A stretch of 64,000 nt of DNA from Citrobacter sp. Res13-Sevr-PEB04-36 (GTDB lineage: Bacteria > Pseudomonadota > Gammaproteobacteria > Enterobacterales > Enterobacteriaceae). The stretch is from positions 1-64,000 of the forward strand of contig NZ_JADABY010000025.1 in the NCBI RefSeq assembly GCF_015672735.1, given 5' to 3'. Both the position numbers and the translations under genes were made by a program. The notes beneath the pieces are model-generated. The model was not told the DNA's origin. It worked only from the letters and a program-made list of their open reading frames with translations, and made no database searches. Shown one piece after another: positions 10,275 to 18,696 of the stretch. Position 1 is the stretch's first letter; each line of letters starts with the position of its first letter.

Positions 10275-10307
10275 CTGTCCGCCGCTATGGCACTAAGCGG
10301 CGGACAG
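10275..10307 (+). terminator. Hairpin after digH
   Basis: CTGTCCGCCGCT (10275-10286) and AGCGGCGGACAG (10296-10307) form a perfect 12-bp stem with a 9-nt loop, 9 bp after the digH stop. The T tract is poor, so it may act as an mRNA 3'-end stabiliser instead of an intrinsic terminator. Confidence 0.5.
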
Positions 10308-10409
10308 TTCAGAACCCTGCTCACCCAGTCCCGCAATAAGCCCCATTAAAAGAAGGTTAACGGCATAAATCCAGGATAAGTATCGCTATATTGGATTTAC
10401 GTGCGAGCG

Positions 10410-11048
10410 TTAATCTATACAGATGCACACCAGATGACCGCGCTGAAGCTGGATTGCCCCCTGCCGTTTGAGTCTGGCAAGGGTATCCATAACGGTGCTG
10501 CGCGAAAGTCCCGTTCGTTCCCTGATGTATTGTGCTGCAGAGATCCTTTTTCTGATTTCCTCAGGCTCTTGCTGTAACAGTTCGAGGTGTCCCCAAACCA
10601 TATCCGTTGCGCTCCGGCTGGTGATAAGGCGATCGCGTTGGCTCATCACCTGGATAATGTAGGCTTCCACGACCGCTACCGATTCCCATAACTGGTCGCG
10701 ATTTACGACGGTCATAAAATCTGTTTTCTTGATCACATGTGTCGTACAAGGACTGACGGCCTCGATATCATAAAATTTTTGCCCGGTAGGGAGAAAAAAT
10801 TCGGCCATCCCCAGCATTATCGGTGCCTGCTGGCTTGCCAGAATAAGCCCATCAATACGACGTCTGATTACTATCCTTCCTTCGGTCAACAGCCAGATCC
10901 CGTTCTCTCCCTGAGAATCCATAATAAAAGAGCCACTGCGATATAAGGATTGTGGCTCGGAGAGTGGTAATAATGCATTGAAAAGTCTGGTAATATTTAT
11001 CGCCAGAAGTTCGTCACTGCAACCTGATTGTTCGGGAGGATTTGTCAT
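10410..11048 (-). CDS. IprA-like winged-helix transcriptional regulator
   Basis: The 212-residue protein has an N-terminal cyclic-nucleotide-like sensor fold (FIMDSQGENGIWLLTEGRIVIRRR; APIMLGMAEFF) and a C-terminal winged helix (ISAAQYIRERTGLSRSTVMDTLARLKRQGAIQL). This layout resembles E. coli IprA (YaiV) and related Crp/Fnr-fold regulators without a nucleotide pocket. It is transcribed away from the yiaW/yiaV-like pair across an AT-rich 196-bp gap, so control of that pair and of itself is a reasonable inference. The inducing signal is unknown; no Fe-S cysteine cluster is apparent. Confidence 0.75.
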   Translation of the reverse strand: MTNPPEQSGCSDELLAINITRLFNALLPLSEPQSLYRSGSFIMDSQGENGIWLLTEGRIVIRRRIDGLILASQQAPIMLGMAEFFLPTGQKFYDIEAVSPCTTHVIKKTDFMTVVNRDQLWESVAVVEAYIIQVMSQRDRLITSRSATDMVWGHLELLQQEPEEIRKRISAAQYIRERTGLSRSTVMDTLARLKRQGAIQLQRGHLVCICID

Positions 11049-11244
11049 AGCGTTCTCAAGATTATTTATATTGCCTTTCTTAAAGAATCATCCTTTTTAA
11101 CGAAAAAAGCAAATATGGAAAATCCAATTTCGGATTAAATTATATTTAGATTTTTTTGATAAAGTCTTATTTTATACTTTTAACATATTAAAACTCTTTG
11201 CCATTAAAAAATAGCGATAATGTATGCTAACCACAGGAGTTTTT
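11049..11244. promoter_or_regulatory. AT-rich divergent regulatory region (IprA-like gene / yiaW-like gene)
   Basis: The 196-bp gap between divergent genes is strikingly AT-rich, including runs at about 11132-11200 such as TTAAATTATATTTAG. It must contain both promoters and is a likely H-NS target by composition. CAGGAG at 11234-11239 is the ribosome site of the yiaW-like gene. I cannot define an operator. Confidence 0.4.
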
Positions 11245-11583
11245 ATGTTACTCAATTATATCGCACTGGCGATGCTCGTTTTCGTGTTCTTAGTTATTTT
11301 TTATGGCGTGCTGACATTGCATGACATTCCCTATGAAATTGCCAAGAAGCGCAACCACCCGCACCTGGATGCTATTCATGTTGCCGGGTGGGTAAGTCTG
11401 TTTACGCTGCATGCGATCTGGCCATTTCTGTGGATATGGGCAACGTTATACAGTGATAAGAATGGCTGGCATGGACGTCCCCCACGCGATGATGCGGAGG
11501 AACTTAGCGCGCGTATCGCATTATTAGAGAAAACACTTGAACAAATGGCACCCGGCAACGTGCAGGAATCGAAGGTGAATTGA
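11245..11583 (+). CDS. YiaW-like DUF3302 inner-membrane protein
   Basis: The 112-residue protein aligns over its length with E. coli YiaW: a first membrane helix (about 3-26), the conserved loop [20 protein letters not shown], and a second helix [25 protein letters not shown]. The start at 11245 is chosen over an earlier in-frame ATG (11224) because AGGAG lies 6 bp before it and the product then begins as in YiaW. YiaW-type proteins are always paired with a YiaV-type HlyD protein, as here; the pair has no well-established substrate. Confidence 0.87.
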   Translation: MLLNYIALAMLVFVFLVIFYGVLTLHDIPYEIAKKRNHPHLDAIHVAGWVSLFTLHAIWPFLWIWATLYSDKNGWHGRPPRDDAEELSARIALLEKTLEQMAPGNVQESKVN

Positions 11584-11585
11584 TC

Positions 11586-12725
11586 GTGGAAACATTACTA
11601 GTATTAACCTACGCGGCTATTGTTTATGTCATTTTCAAAATATTTAAAGTCCCACTGAATAAATGGACGGTCCCTTCGGCAGTCCTGGGTGGAATAGTGA
11701 TGCTGGGTGCATTAATTCTCACCATGAATTACAACCATCCCTATACCGAGGATGCGCAAAAACTGGTTGTCGGTATTCCTGTTGTCCCGCAGGTCACCGG
11801 GGTGGTGTCCGAGGTCACGGATAAAATTAATACCCCAATCAAAAAAGGTGACGTTTTGTTTAAAATTGACCCTACCCGCTATAAAGCCAAACTGGAAAAA
11901 CTGGAAGCGGACATTGCTACGCAAAAGCATGACGTCATGGCGCTGGAAGAAAAACGTAACAGTGCGCGTCTTCAGTTTGAGCAGGCAAAAGCGGAGCGCG
12001 ATAAATATTACAAAAATTATCAGCGCTACCAGCAAGGAAGCCGGGCCAGGGTCAATCCCTTTACTGCCAATGATATTGATACTGCACGTCAGGATTATCT
12101 GGCACAGAATGCCGCAATGGATGCAGCCCATGCTGAATTGAACAGCATTCAAAAAGAACTCGACAGCAGTATTAATGGTCAAAATTCGCAGATAGCCAGT
12201 TTACAGGCTGAGATTGATGAAGCGCGATTTAATTATGAACAAACGATTGTTCGTGCCCCAAGCGACGGTTATGTCAGCCAACTTTTGGTTCGTCCGGGAA
12301 CGTATGCGTCGAGGCTCCCATTTAAACCCGTGATGGTCTTTATTCCTGCCCACAAGAATCAAATTGTGGCGGCTTTTCGCCAGAACTCTATTTTACGTCT
12401 TAACGTGGGCGACGACGCAGAGATTGTATTCAATGGTTTACCCGGACAGGTGATTGAAGGAAAAGTGGTGAACATAGCGCCGGTAATTCCAACTGGGGCC
12501 TATTACGCCCAGGGCGCGCTACAATCGCTGAATGTGGCGTCAGGAAGCAACAAAGTGCTCGTCAGTATAGATGTCGATGACAATCAGGCGGAAAAGCAGT
12601 TGCCAGATGGTGTCACCGCCCAGGTCGCCGTCTATTCCGCACACCATTTTGAAGCCTTATCATTGATACGAAAAATACTGCTACGCATGACCAGCTGGAT
12701 GCACTATCTGTATCTGGATCACTAA
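11586..12725 (+). CDS. YiaV-like HlyD-family membrane-fusion protein
   Basis: The product (379 residues from GTG 11586) is an HlyD-type periplasmic adaptor with two N-terminal hydrophobic segments, a barrel/lipoyl domain ([30 protein letters not shown]), a coiled-coil hairpin (about 95-215) and the return lipoyl motif [15 protein letters not shown]-like segment. The last residues, [15 protein letters not shown], are nearly identical to E. coli YiaV. The GTG is preferred because AAGGTG lies 8 bp upstream; an in-frame TTG at 11580 overlaps the preceding stop. Partner exporter and outer-membrane channel are not encoded nearby. Confidence 0.88.
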   Translation: METLLVLTYAAIVYVIFKIFKVPLNKWTVPSAVLGGIVMLGALILTMNYNHPYTEDAQKLVVGIPVVPQVTGVVSEVTDKINTPIKKGDVLFKIDPTRYKAKLEKLEADIATQKHDVMALEEKRNSARLQFEQAKAERDKYYKNYQRYQQGSRARVNPFTANDIDTARQDYLAQNAAMDAAHAELNSIQKELDSSINGQNSQIASLQAEIDEARFNYEQTIVRAPSDGYVSQLLVRPGTYASRLPFKPVMVFIPAHKNQIVAAFRQNSILRLNVGDDAEIVFNGLPGQVIEGKVVNIAPVIPTGAYYAQGALQSLNVASGSNKVLVSIDVDDNQAEKQLPDGVTAQVAVYSAHHFEALSLIRKILLRMTSWMHYLYLDH

Positions 12726-12728
12726 TTG

Positions 12729-12761
12729 CGTATCCGGGCGCAGACGTTGCGCCCGGATACG
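12729..12761. terminator. Hairpin between convergent yiaV-like gene and chemoreceptor gene
   Basis: CGTATCCGGGCGCA (12729-12742) and TGCGCCCGGATACG (12748-12761) form a perfect 14-bp stem with a GACGT loop. It lies between two convergent stops and resembles REP-derived terminators. T tracts are short on both sides. Confidence 0.6.
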
Positions 12762-12773
12762 GTTATTGCTGAA

Positions 12774-14717
12774 TCAAGCCGCTGTCGGTTCAGGTAATCT
12801 GAAAGTAGAAACCAGCAACGCTAACTGCTCGGCCTCTTCTTTAAGCACCTGGGTTCGTGCGGCAGCATCATCGATTAACGACGCATTCTGTTGTACGGTG
12901 CTGTCCATTTCGGTCACCGCCAGCGTGACTTCAGAAACGCCTTTGCGCTGTTCTTCCCCCGCGACGCGAATTTCACCCATCAACTGGCGTACCTGACGCA
13001 CATTGTTGACCAGTTCTTCCAGTCGTTCACCGGCAGTGTGAATTTGCTGACTGCTACTGCCAACATGAGACACCGACTCATCAATCAACGCTTTGATTTC
13101 TTGAGCAGCTGTCGCACTGCGCTGCGCCAGTGTGCGAACTTCAGAGGCGACTACGGCAAATCCTCTACCCGCATCGCCGGCGCGTGCGGCTTCAACGGCA
13201 GCATTCAGAGCCAAAATATTGGTCTGGAAGGCAATGCTGTCAATCACCGCGACAATTTCCACCATTCTTCCGGATGAGCCGCTAACGTTATCCATGGTTG
13301 AGATCACGCCCTGCATCACATCGCCGCAGCGGTTGGCCGTTTGCGCGGTATTGTCAGATAACTCATCCGCCAACTGTGTATTGCTCGCATTTTGATGAAC
13401 GGTCGCATTTAATTGTTCCATTGCCGCCGAACTTTCTTCCAGCGCCGCAGCCTGCTGTGTCACCCGCGAAGAGAGTTCCATATTGCTGTCTGCCAGACTG
13501 ACGGCGTTATTGGCAACGACTACGCTACTGCTTCTGACGGTAATCAGGATGGCCGCGATTTTATCGACAAACAGATTAAACGCCTCAGCGATGGCTGATA
13601 TCTCATCTTTGCCGCGCACATCGAGACGACGGGTGAGATCACCTTCGCCCTGTGCAATATCATCCAGGGCGCGACGCGTATCGTCCAGACGCGAGATCAG
13701 TCTGCGTACCACCAGCCAGGAACCCACCAGCAGAACCGTCATAATCGGGATCAACACTTCCAGTACGTCCTGCATCATTACTTTGGCGAGGCCAACGATG
13801 CGTGATTCTGGCGTGACCAGGCCCACCACCCAGCCGGTGTCAGCCATCGGGAACAGCATCACCCGCGACGGCGCATTCAGTACGCCATCATTTTCCAGCG
13901 GAATAGTCTTCACACCGTCTGTAACGCGAAGCGATTTCAGGCCATTCTCGATCGGTGTCAGCCATTGTGCGCTACGAGACAGATCGCTAAATGTTTTCTG
14001 TTTCACGTTGTCGGCCTGTGGGAAATACAGGATTTGCCCCTGCTTATCGACCACGAATGCATAGCCACCGGTACTGTTACCCTGCTGCTGCATAAAGGTG
14101 GCGACGTTATCCAGACGAATATCGGTGGTCGCTACCCCGGCGAACTTACCCGAGAGCAGGTATGGGATACTGCAGGTCACCATATTGACGCCGGAACTGG
14201 CATCCTGATAAACATCAGACCACAGACAACTGTTCTGCGAATGCCCTTTGGCATGCTGATACCAGCTTTCGTTGTGATAACCGGCAGATCCTTCAACATT
14301 GTAATCATTGGAGAAATCAAGTTTTCCCTCGGTGTTGCGCGCCCAGAAAAAGCTGCGCTTCTCCACTCCCGGAGTGAAGGCATTTGGCTCCGGCCAGATC
14401 CCGCCGCCGGTAATAATCGAATTGTTATCCTCGCCAATCAGATGTGGTACCACGCTTTGGTACAGGGATTCATCGTTAGGCAGCACCTCAGCAAGACGTG
14501 ACAAACTGACCGTTTCGCCTTCAATACGCGACAACACGGTACTCAGTTGACGGGTTAACCCTTGTCCCGTCTCTTCTATCAGGGCGGTATTGATCTCAAC
14601 GACGCGTGGCTGACCGCGCCAGAGCATAATAGCGACAATCACCAGAGTAGTGACAGCAAGCAACAGAATGCCGCCAATGGTTAAACGCGTGGAAATACGA
14701 GTAGGATACCAGGCCAT
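12774..14717 (-). CDS. Methyl-accepting chemotaxis protein with Cache-type sensor
   Basis: The 647-residue chemoreceptor has a first membrane helix (about 11-32), a large periplasmic sensor of about 280 residues with dCache-like features (WYQHAKG, GVATTDIRLDNV, GYAFVVDKQGQILYFPQ), a second helix near 320-340 (VLIPIMTVLLVGSWLVV), a HAMP segment (RRALDDIAQGEGDLTRRLDV) and the cytoplasmic signalling hairpin whose tip reads IDSIAFQTNILALNAAVEAARAG. dCache sensors commonly bind amino acids or organic acids; the ligand cannot be read here. There is no C-terminal NWETF-type CheR/CheB tether, so adaptation probably relies on other receptors. A sigma-28 promoter precedes it. Confidence 0.92.
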   Translation of the reverse strand: MAWYPTRISTRLTIGGILLLAVTTLVIVAIMLWRGQPRVVEINTALIEETGQGLTRQLSTVLSRIEGETVSLSRLAEVLPNDESLYQSVVPHLIGEDNNSIITGGGIWPEPNAFTPGVEKRSFFWARNTEGKLDFSNDYNVEGSAGYHNESWYQHAKGHSQNSCLWSDVYQDASSGVNMVTCSIPYLLSGKFAGVATTDIRLDNVATFMQQQGNSTGGYAFVVDKQGQILYFPQADNVKQKTFSDLSRSAQWLTPIENGLKSLRVTDGVKTIPLENDGVLNAPSRVMLFPMADTGWVVGLVTPESRIVGLAKVMMQDVLEVLIPIMTVLLVGSWLVVRRLISRLDDTRRALDDIAQGEGDLTRRLDVRGKDEISAIAEAFNLFVDKIAAILITVRSSSVVVANNAVSLADSNMELSSRVTQQAAALEESSAAMEQLNATVHQNASNTQLADELSDNTAQTANRCGDVMQGVISTMDNVSGSSGRMVEIVAVIDSIAFQTNILALNAAVEAARAGDAGRGFAVVASEVRTLAQRSATAAQEIKALIDESVSHVGSSSQQIHTAGERLEELVNNVRQVRQLMGEIRVAGEEQRKGVSEVTLAVTEMDSTVQQNASLIDDAAARTQVLKEEAEQLALLVSTFRLPEPTAA

Positions 14718-14752
14718 ACAAACTCCTTCTGCAAAAGGCTAACTTTTATGCA

Positions 14753-14779
14753 GTATCGGCACCGGAGTTTATATCTTTA
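14753..14779 (-). promoter_or_regulatory. Sigma-28 (FliA) promoter of the chemoreceptor gene
   Basis: On the minus strand TAAA (14779-14776) is followed after exactly 15 nt by GCCGATAC (14760-14753), matching the FliA consensus TAAA-N15-GCCGATAA at all but the last base. It lies 36 bp before the ATG, with AGGAG as ribosome site. This places the gene in the class 3 flagellar regulon. Confidence 0.8.
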
Positions 14780-14831
14780 TAAGATTTTCTTAAGTATTAC
14801 AAAGTAAATAAGTGACGTTGTCACAAATAAC

Positions 14832-14858
14832 AAAACCCAGCACTATGACTGGGTTTTT
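14832..14858 (-). terminator. Intrinsic terminator after hdeB
   Basis: AAAACCCAG (14832-14840) and CTGGGTTTT (14849-14857) form a 9-bp stem with an 8-nt loop, 15 bp past the hdeB stop. The A/T ends make it usable on both strands. Confidence 0.75.
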
Positions 14859-14872
14859 ATAGATCTAAAATC

Positions 14873-15202
14873 TTATTTAGATAATTCTTTTTTGATCTCA
14901 GCTTTTATTTTGCTTAATTCACTCTGTGGGTTTTTCTTGCACATCTCAATGGTCAGCGGAACCGCAGTGGTGATTGTTTCGTTATAGTCTACGAAGTCGC
15001 CACCTTTGAAGTCTTCATCTTCGTTCAGCACCCAGAAGGCAACCGGCGCCATAGTTTGCGGGTTCAAATCAATAAATTCCTGGCAGCTCATACCTTTCGG
15101 GGTCACTTCCGTTTTTGCTGCCTCTGTTGCTGCATTGACGCTGACACTGGTTAACAATGCAGCAACCAGAATGCCTGCAGTAGAAAGGGAGAATTTATTC
15201 AT
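14873..15202 (-). CDS. hdeB: HdeB, acid-stress periplasmic chaperone
   Basis: From ATG 15202 (GGAG 8 bp upstream) the product is 109 residues, close to E. coli HdeB (108). A signal peptide ends near residue 24 (SVNA/AT). The mature part has the HdeA/HdeB core KGMSCQEFIDLNPQTMAPVAFWVLNEDEDFKGGDFVDYNET and MCKKNP, with the two cysteines that form the structural disulfide. HdeB binds unfolded periplasmic proteins at mildly acidic pH. A longer in-frame ORF to 15313 lacks a ribosome site and would bury the signal peptide. In E. coli hdeB lies with hdeA in the acid-fitness island; here it stands alone. Confidence 0.87.
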   Translation of the reverse strand: MNKFSLSTAGILVAALLTSVSVNAATEAAKTEVTPKGMSCQEFIDLNPQTMAPVAFWVLNEDEDFKGGDFVDYNETITTAVPLTIEMCKKNPQSELSKIKAEIKKELSK

Positions 15203-15430
15203 TGTAGTACTCCATTTATAATATAGATAATATCTACACTTGCGCTTTAAACCGTTAATGTAGTTCGAGAAAAATAATACTCCCGCAGCCAAAATAATAA
15301 AGATTATGGTCATTGATATGGCTGAAATTTATATTTCAGTTAACCAATTCTGATGTCAGTGGGTAAACCTCGTCCACAATGTGATCCTCCCGACGAAATC
15401 AGCAGATTCATACCCCGTCTTCCCTACCGT

Positions 15431-15468
15431 TGCACCAAAACTGAACTACGCTGCACAAATGTTGATCA
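15431..15468 (+). promoter_or_regulatory. Two NtrC-like enhancer sites upstream of rpiR-ddp
   Basis: TGCACCAAAACTGAACT (15431-15447) and TGCACAAATGTTGATCA (15452-15468) both begin like the NtrC consensus TGCACCA-N3-TGGTGCA and keep partial dyad symmetry. They are 21 bp apart, two helical turns, and lie roughly 85-125 bp before the predicted start of transcription from the sigma-54 promoter. Confidence 0.55.
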
Positions 15469-15528
15469 TTAGTTAATTGAAATGCGTAATTTTTAACAAT
15501 CAACGCCAGTAAACCGGGCGCGCAGACA

Positions 15529-15544
15529 TGGCACGCGTCCTGCA
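15529..15544 (+). promoter_or_regulatory. Sigma-54 promoter of the rpiR-ddp operon
   Basis: TGGCACG-CGTC-CTGCA has the invariant GG (15530-15531) and GC (15542-15543) separated by exactly 10 bp, matching TGGCACG-N4-TTGCA at all but one position. It lies 57 bp before the regulator start. The E. coli ddp operon is known to be NtrC/sigma-54 activated, which supports this call. Confidence 0.8.
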
Positions 15545-15601
15545 TTGTTAATCCAGTAACAACGAAACGGTATCTGACAGATAACTAACAGCGAGACGGT
15601 A

Positions 15602-16468
15602 ATGACATCAAAGCCTGAATTATTCGCCCGCGTAGAACATACCTTCAGCCAGCTTACACCGAGTGAAAAGCGCGTTGCCGGTTGGCTGTTAGCACACGCT
15701 GCACAGATCCCGTTCGAAACGGCAGACGGCATTGCTAAAGCGACAGGGACCAGTGGTATTACCGTTGGACGCTATCTGCGCAAACTGGGTTTTCGCAATC
15801 TGGAAGATGCTAAAGCCAGCCTGCGCGAACTGCCTGCTATGTCCTATCAACCGTGGGGAATGAATGAACGGCTTGATTCCTGGCACCAGCAGCAACGTCT
15901 GCCGGACCGGGCACAGCAGTCGCTGTTGCTGGAAATTGATGCCATTACCCATGTTTATCAGCTGGCGCAAAGCGAGACATTTTTACGCATTGCGCGGCAG
16001 CTGGCGCACGCCGAAGCCGTGTATATCCTCGGCATTCAGTCGACCCGAGGGATCGCCAACGCCTTTTTCAGCCATCTGGAATATCTGCGGCCCAAAGTGA
16101 GTTACTCCGAAGGACTTTCCGGTAGCTGGGTTGAGTCGCTGAATTCAGGGTTTGATCAGCCGTATGTGGTGATAACCGATACGCGCGCCTATTCCGCAAC
16201 GTCACGACAATATTGCCGGGTCGCCAGTGAACGCCAGATACCGCTTGCGCTGATAACCGACGTCTGGTGTCCATGGGCCAGAGACTACAGCATAGATTTA
16301 CTTCAGGTGAAAACCGACACCGGGCATTTCTGGGACTCCCTTGCCCCCGTCAGCTGTCTGTTCAACTTATTACTCTCCGCGGTGGTGGCGCAATTAGGCG
16401 ACACCCTCGCCGGGCGCCTGCAAACCAATCGTCAACTCCAACAGCAGTTTGGTCAATTCGAACAATAA
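15602..16468 (+). CDS. RpiR/MurR-family regulator of the ddp operon
   Basis: The 288-residue protein has an N-terminal HTH_6 domain (about 1-77: LTPSEKRVAGWLLAHA; GIAKATGTSGITVGRYLRKLGF) and a C-terminal SIS sugar-phosphate-binding domain (about 120-240: AEAVYILGIQSTRGIANAFFSHLEYL). Family members sense phosphosugars; MurR senses MurNAc-6-P. The gene is 14 bp upstream of ddpX in the same direction and downstream of the sigma-54 promoter, so it is probably the first gene of the operon and a local regulator. The ligand may be a cell-wall sugar phosphate, but this is only inferred from context. Confidence 0.88.
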   Translation: MTSKPELFARVEHTFSQLTPSEKRVAGWLLAHAAQIPFETADGIAKATGTSGITVGRYLRKLGFRNLEDAKASLRELPAMSYQPWGMNERLDSWHQQQRLPDRAQQSLLLEIDAITHVYQLAQSETFLRIARQLAHAEAVYILGIQSTRGIANAFFSHLEYLRPKVSYSEGLSGSWVESLNSGFDQPYVVITDTRAYSATSRQYCRVASERQIPLALITDVWCPWARDYSIDLLQVKTDTGHFWDSLAPVSCLFNLLLSAVVAQLGDTLAGRLQTNRQLQQQFGQFEQ

Positions 16469-16482
16469 ACAGGAATCGTGCT

Positions 16483-17070
16483 ATGCCAGAAACCTCTGTT
16501 CTGGTCGATCTGTCGGTGATCTTTCCGTCACTGCATATCGATCTCAAATACGCCACCCGCGATAACATTACCGGCGCACCCGTCTACCGGGAAGCACGCT
16601 GCCTGTTACACACCGATGCGGTCACGGGACTGGCCAAAAGCATCAGCATTGCGAAGCTGGCGGGCCTGAATCTGGTGGTCTACGACGCCTACCGTCCACA
16701 GCTGGCACAGGCGATGCTGTGGAATGCCTGCCCGGATCCGCAGTATGTCGTCGATGTGGCGATTGGCTCCAATCACAGTCGGGGCACAGCCATTGACGTC
16801 ACGCTGATGGATGAACGTGGCAATGTCCTCGATATGGGGGCCGCTTTTGATGAGATGCACGATCGTTCCCACGCCTGGCATCCTTCCGTTCCCCCACAGG
16901 CGCAACGTAATCGGCTGATGCTCAACGCCATTATGTCCGGAGGCGGTTTTGTCGGGATCAGCAGCGAATGGTGGCATTTTGAATTACCAGACGCGGCTCG
17001 TTACCCCCTGCTTGATGACTGTATTGCGTGTTTTCCTGCACCCCAAATAACAACACCACACCCCCTTTAA
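16483..17070 (+). CDS. ddpX: DdpX, D-alanyl-D-alanine dipeptidase
   Basis: The 195-residue VanX-type zinc peptidase cleaves D-Ala-D-Ala to D-alanine. The zinc/catalytic segments are visible: SNHSRGTAIDVTL (His and Asp ligands; the SxHxxGxAxD motif) and EWWHFEL near the C terminus (catalytic Glu and third ligand His). YDAYRPQ is also typical. The ATG at 16483 gives a length like E. coli DdpX (193); a much longer in-frame ORF from 16267 overlaps the regulator and is rejected. It sits directly before the dipeptide importer genes, so imported D-Ala-D-Ala can be used as carbon or nitrogen. Confidence 0.95.
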   Translation: MPETSVLVDLSVIFPSLHIDLKYATRDNITGAPVYREARCLLHTDAVTGLAKSISIAKLAGLNLVVYDAYRPQLAQAMLWNACPDPQYVVDVAIGSNHSRGTAIDVTLMDERGNVLDMGAAFDEMHDRSHAWHPSVPPQAQRNRLMLNAIMSGGGFVGISSEWWHFELPDAARYPLLDDCIACFPAPQITTPHPL

Positions 17071-17085
17071 TTCTGGAGCCAGGTT

Positions 17086-18648
17086 ATGAAGACAACACAG
17101 ACCTTAACATCGCTGTTTCGCCCCGCTCTTATTGCCTTAGCATTAGCAGCAGCCCTGCCCGCTGCACAGGCCGCGGTGCCCAAGGATATGTTGGTGATCG
17201 GTAAAGCCGCCGATCCACAAACGCTCGACCCTGCCGTCACGATTGATAACAACGACTGGACGGTAACTTATCCGTCATATCAGCGTCTGGTGCAGTATAA
17301 AACCGAAGGTGATAAAGGCTCCACGGAAGTAGAAGGCGATTTAGCCAGCGGCTGGAAAGCGTCTGACGATCAAAAAGAGTGGACCTTCACCCTGAAAAGT
17401 GAAGCCAAATTTGCCGACGGTACGCCGGTAACGGCAGAGGCGGTGAAACAATCTTTTGAGCGCTTACTTAAAATTGGCCAGGGACCTGCCGAGGCGTTCC
17501 CCAAAGATTTGAAGGTAGAGGCCATTGATGCCAGTACGGTGAAATTTACCCTCAGCCAGCCGTTCGCGCCGTTCCTGTACACACTGGCGAATGACGGTGC
17601 GTCGATAATCAACCCGGCGGTGTTAAAAGAACATGCCGCCGACGATGCGCGCGGTTTCCTTGCCCAGAATACGGCGGGCTCGGGTCCCTTTATGTTAAAG
17701 AGCTGGCAGAAAGGACAGCAGCTGGTCCTGGTGCCTAACCCGCATTGGGCGGGCACCAAGCCGGTGTTTAAGCGCGTATCGGTGAAAATCATCGGTGAAA
17801 GCGCCTCCCGTCGTCTGCAGCTGTCGCGCGGCGATATCGACATTGCCGATGCGCTACCCGTTGACCAGCTTGCAGCCTTAAAGCAGGAGGGCAAAGTCAA
17901 GGTAGCGGATTACCCGTCACTGCGCGTGACCTACCTGTACCTGAACAACAGTAAAGCGCCGCTCAATCAGGTGGATTTGCGCCGCGCTATTTCGTGGTCA
18001 ACGGATTATAAGGGCATGGTGAACGGGATCCTCAGCGGCAACGGTAAGCAGATGCGCGGCCCGATCCCCGAAGGCATGTGGGGCTTTGATGAAAAAGCCA
18101 TGCAATACAGTTTTGATGAAGCGAAAGCCAAAGCCGAGTGGGACAAAGTCGCAAACAAACCAGACAGCCTGAGCTTCCTGTACTCGGATAACGACCCTAA
18201 CTGGGAGCCAATTGCCCTCGCTACCCAGGCCAGTCTTGGCAAGCTGGGGATCAAGGTCAAGTTGGAGAAACTAGCCAACGCCACCATGCGTGACCGCGTC
18301 GGTAAAGGTGATTACGACATCGCCATCGGCAACTGGAGCCCGGACTTCGCCGACCCGTATATGTTTATGAATTACTGGTTTGAGTCGGATAAAAAAGGCT
18401 TACCGGGCAACCGCTCATTCTATGAAAACAGCGAGGTCGATAAGTTACTGCGCAGCGCGTTGTCAACGACCGACCAGGTGGCCAGAACCAACGATTACCA
18501 GCAGGCGCAAACCATCGTCATTGATGAGGCGGCCTACGTCTATTTATTCCAGAAAAACTACCAGCTGGCGATGAACAAAGACGTCAAAGGATTTGTATTC
18601 AACCCAATGCTGGAACAGGTCTTCAACATCTCCACCATGAGTAAATAA
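17086..18648 (+). CDS. ddpA: DdpA, D,D-dipeptide-binding periplasmic protein
   Basis: The 520-residue SBP_bac_5 (OppA/DppA-like) protein starts with a Sec signal peptide cleaved after about residue 29 (PAAQA/AVPK). Family features include KAADPQTLDPAVTIDNNDW, WTFTLKSEAKFADGTPVTAEAVKQSFERL and GTGPFxL-like AGSGPFMLKSW. It should deliver D-Ala-D-Ala and related dipeptides to DdpBC. The start follows TGGAGCC 15 bp after ddpX. Confidence 0.95.
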   Translation: MKTTQTLTSLFRPALIALALAAALPAAQAAVPKDMLVIGKAADPQTLDPAVTIDNNDWTVTYPSYQRLVQYKTEGDKGSTEVEGDLASGWKASDDQKEWTFTLKSEAKFADGTPVTAEAVKQSFERLLKIGQGPAEAFPKDLKVEAIDASTVKFTLSQPFAPFLYTLANDGASIINPAVLKEHAADDARGFLAQNTAGSGPFMLKSWQKGQQLVLVPNPHWAGTKPVFKRVSVKIIGESASRRLQLSRGDIDIADALPVDQLAALKQEGKVKVADYPSLRVTYLYLNNSKAPLNQVDLRRAISWSTDYKGMVNGILSGNGKQMRGPIPEGMWGFDEKAMQYSFDEAKAKAEWDKVANKPDSLSFLYSDNDPNWEPIALATQASLGKLGIKVKLEKLANATMRDRVGKGDYDIAIGNWSPDFADPYMFMNYWFESDKKGLPGNRSFYENSEVDKLLRSALSTTDQVARTNDYQQAQTIVIDEAAYVYLFQKNYQLAMNKDVKGFVFNPMLEQVFNISTMSK

Positions 18649-18663
18649 TCTCACCACGTTTAT

Positions 18664-18684
18664 GCGGAGCCACATTGGCTCCGC
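18664..18684 (+). repeat. Intercistronic hairpin between ddpA and ddpB
   Basis: GCGGAGCC (18664-18671) and GGCTCCGC (18677-18684) form a perfect 8-bp stem with a 5-nt loop, without a T run. Such hairpins after binding-protein genes commonly stabilise the upstream mRNA, giving more binding protein than permease. Confidence 0.6.
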
Positions 18685-18696
18685 AAGGGGAAGCCA

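Noticed and set aside
11580-11585. TTG 11580 as start of the yiaV-like gene
   Set aside because: The ribosome site AAGGTG is only 2 nt away from it, against 8 nt for GTG 11586.
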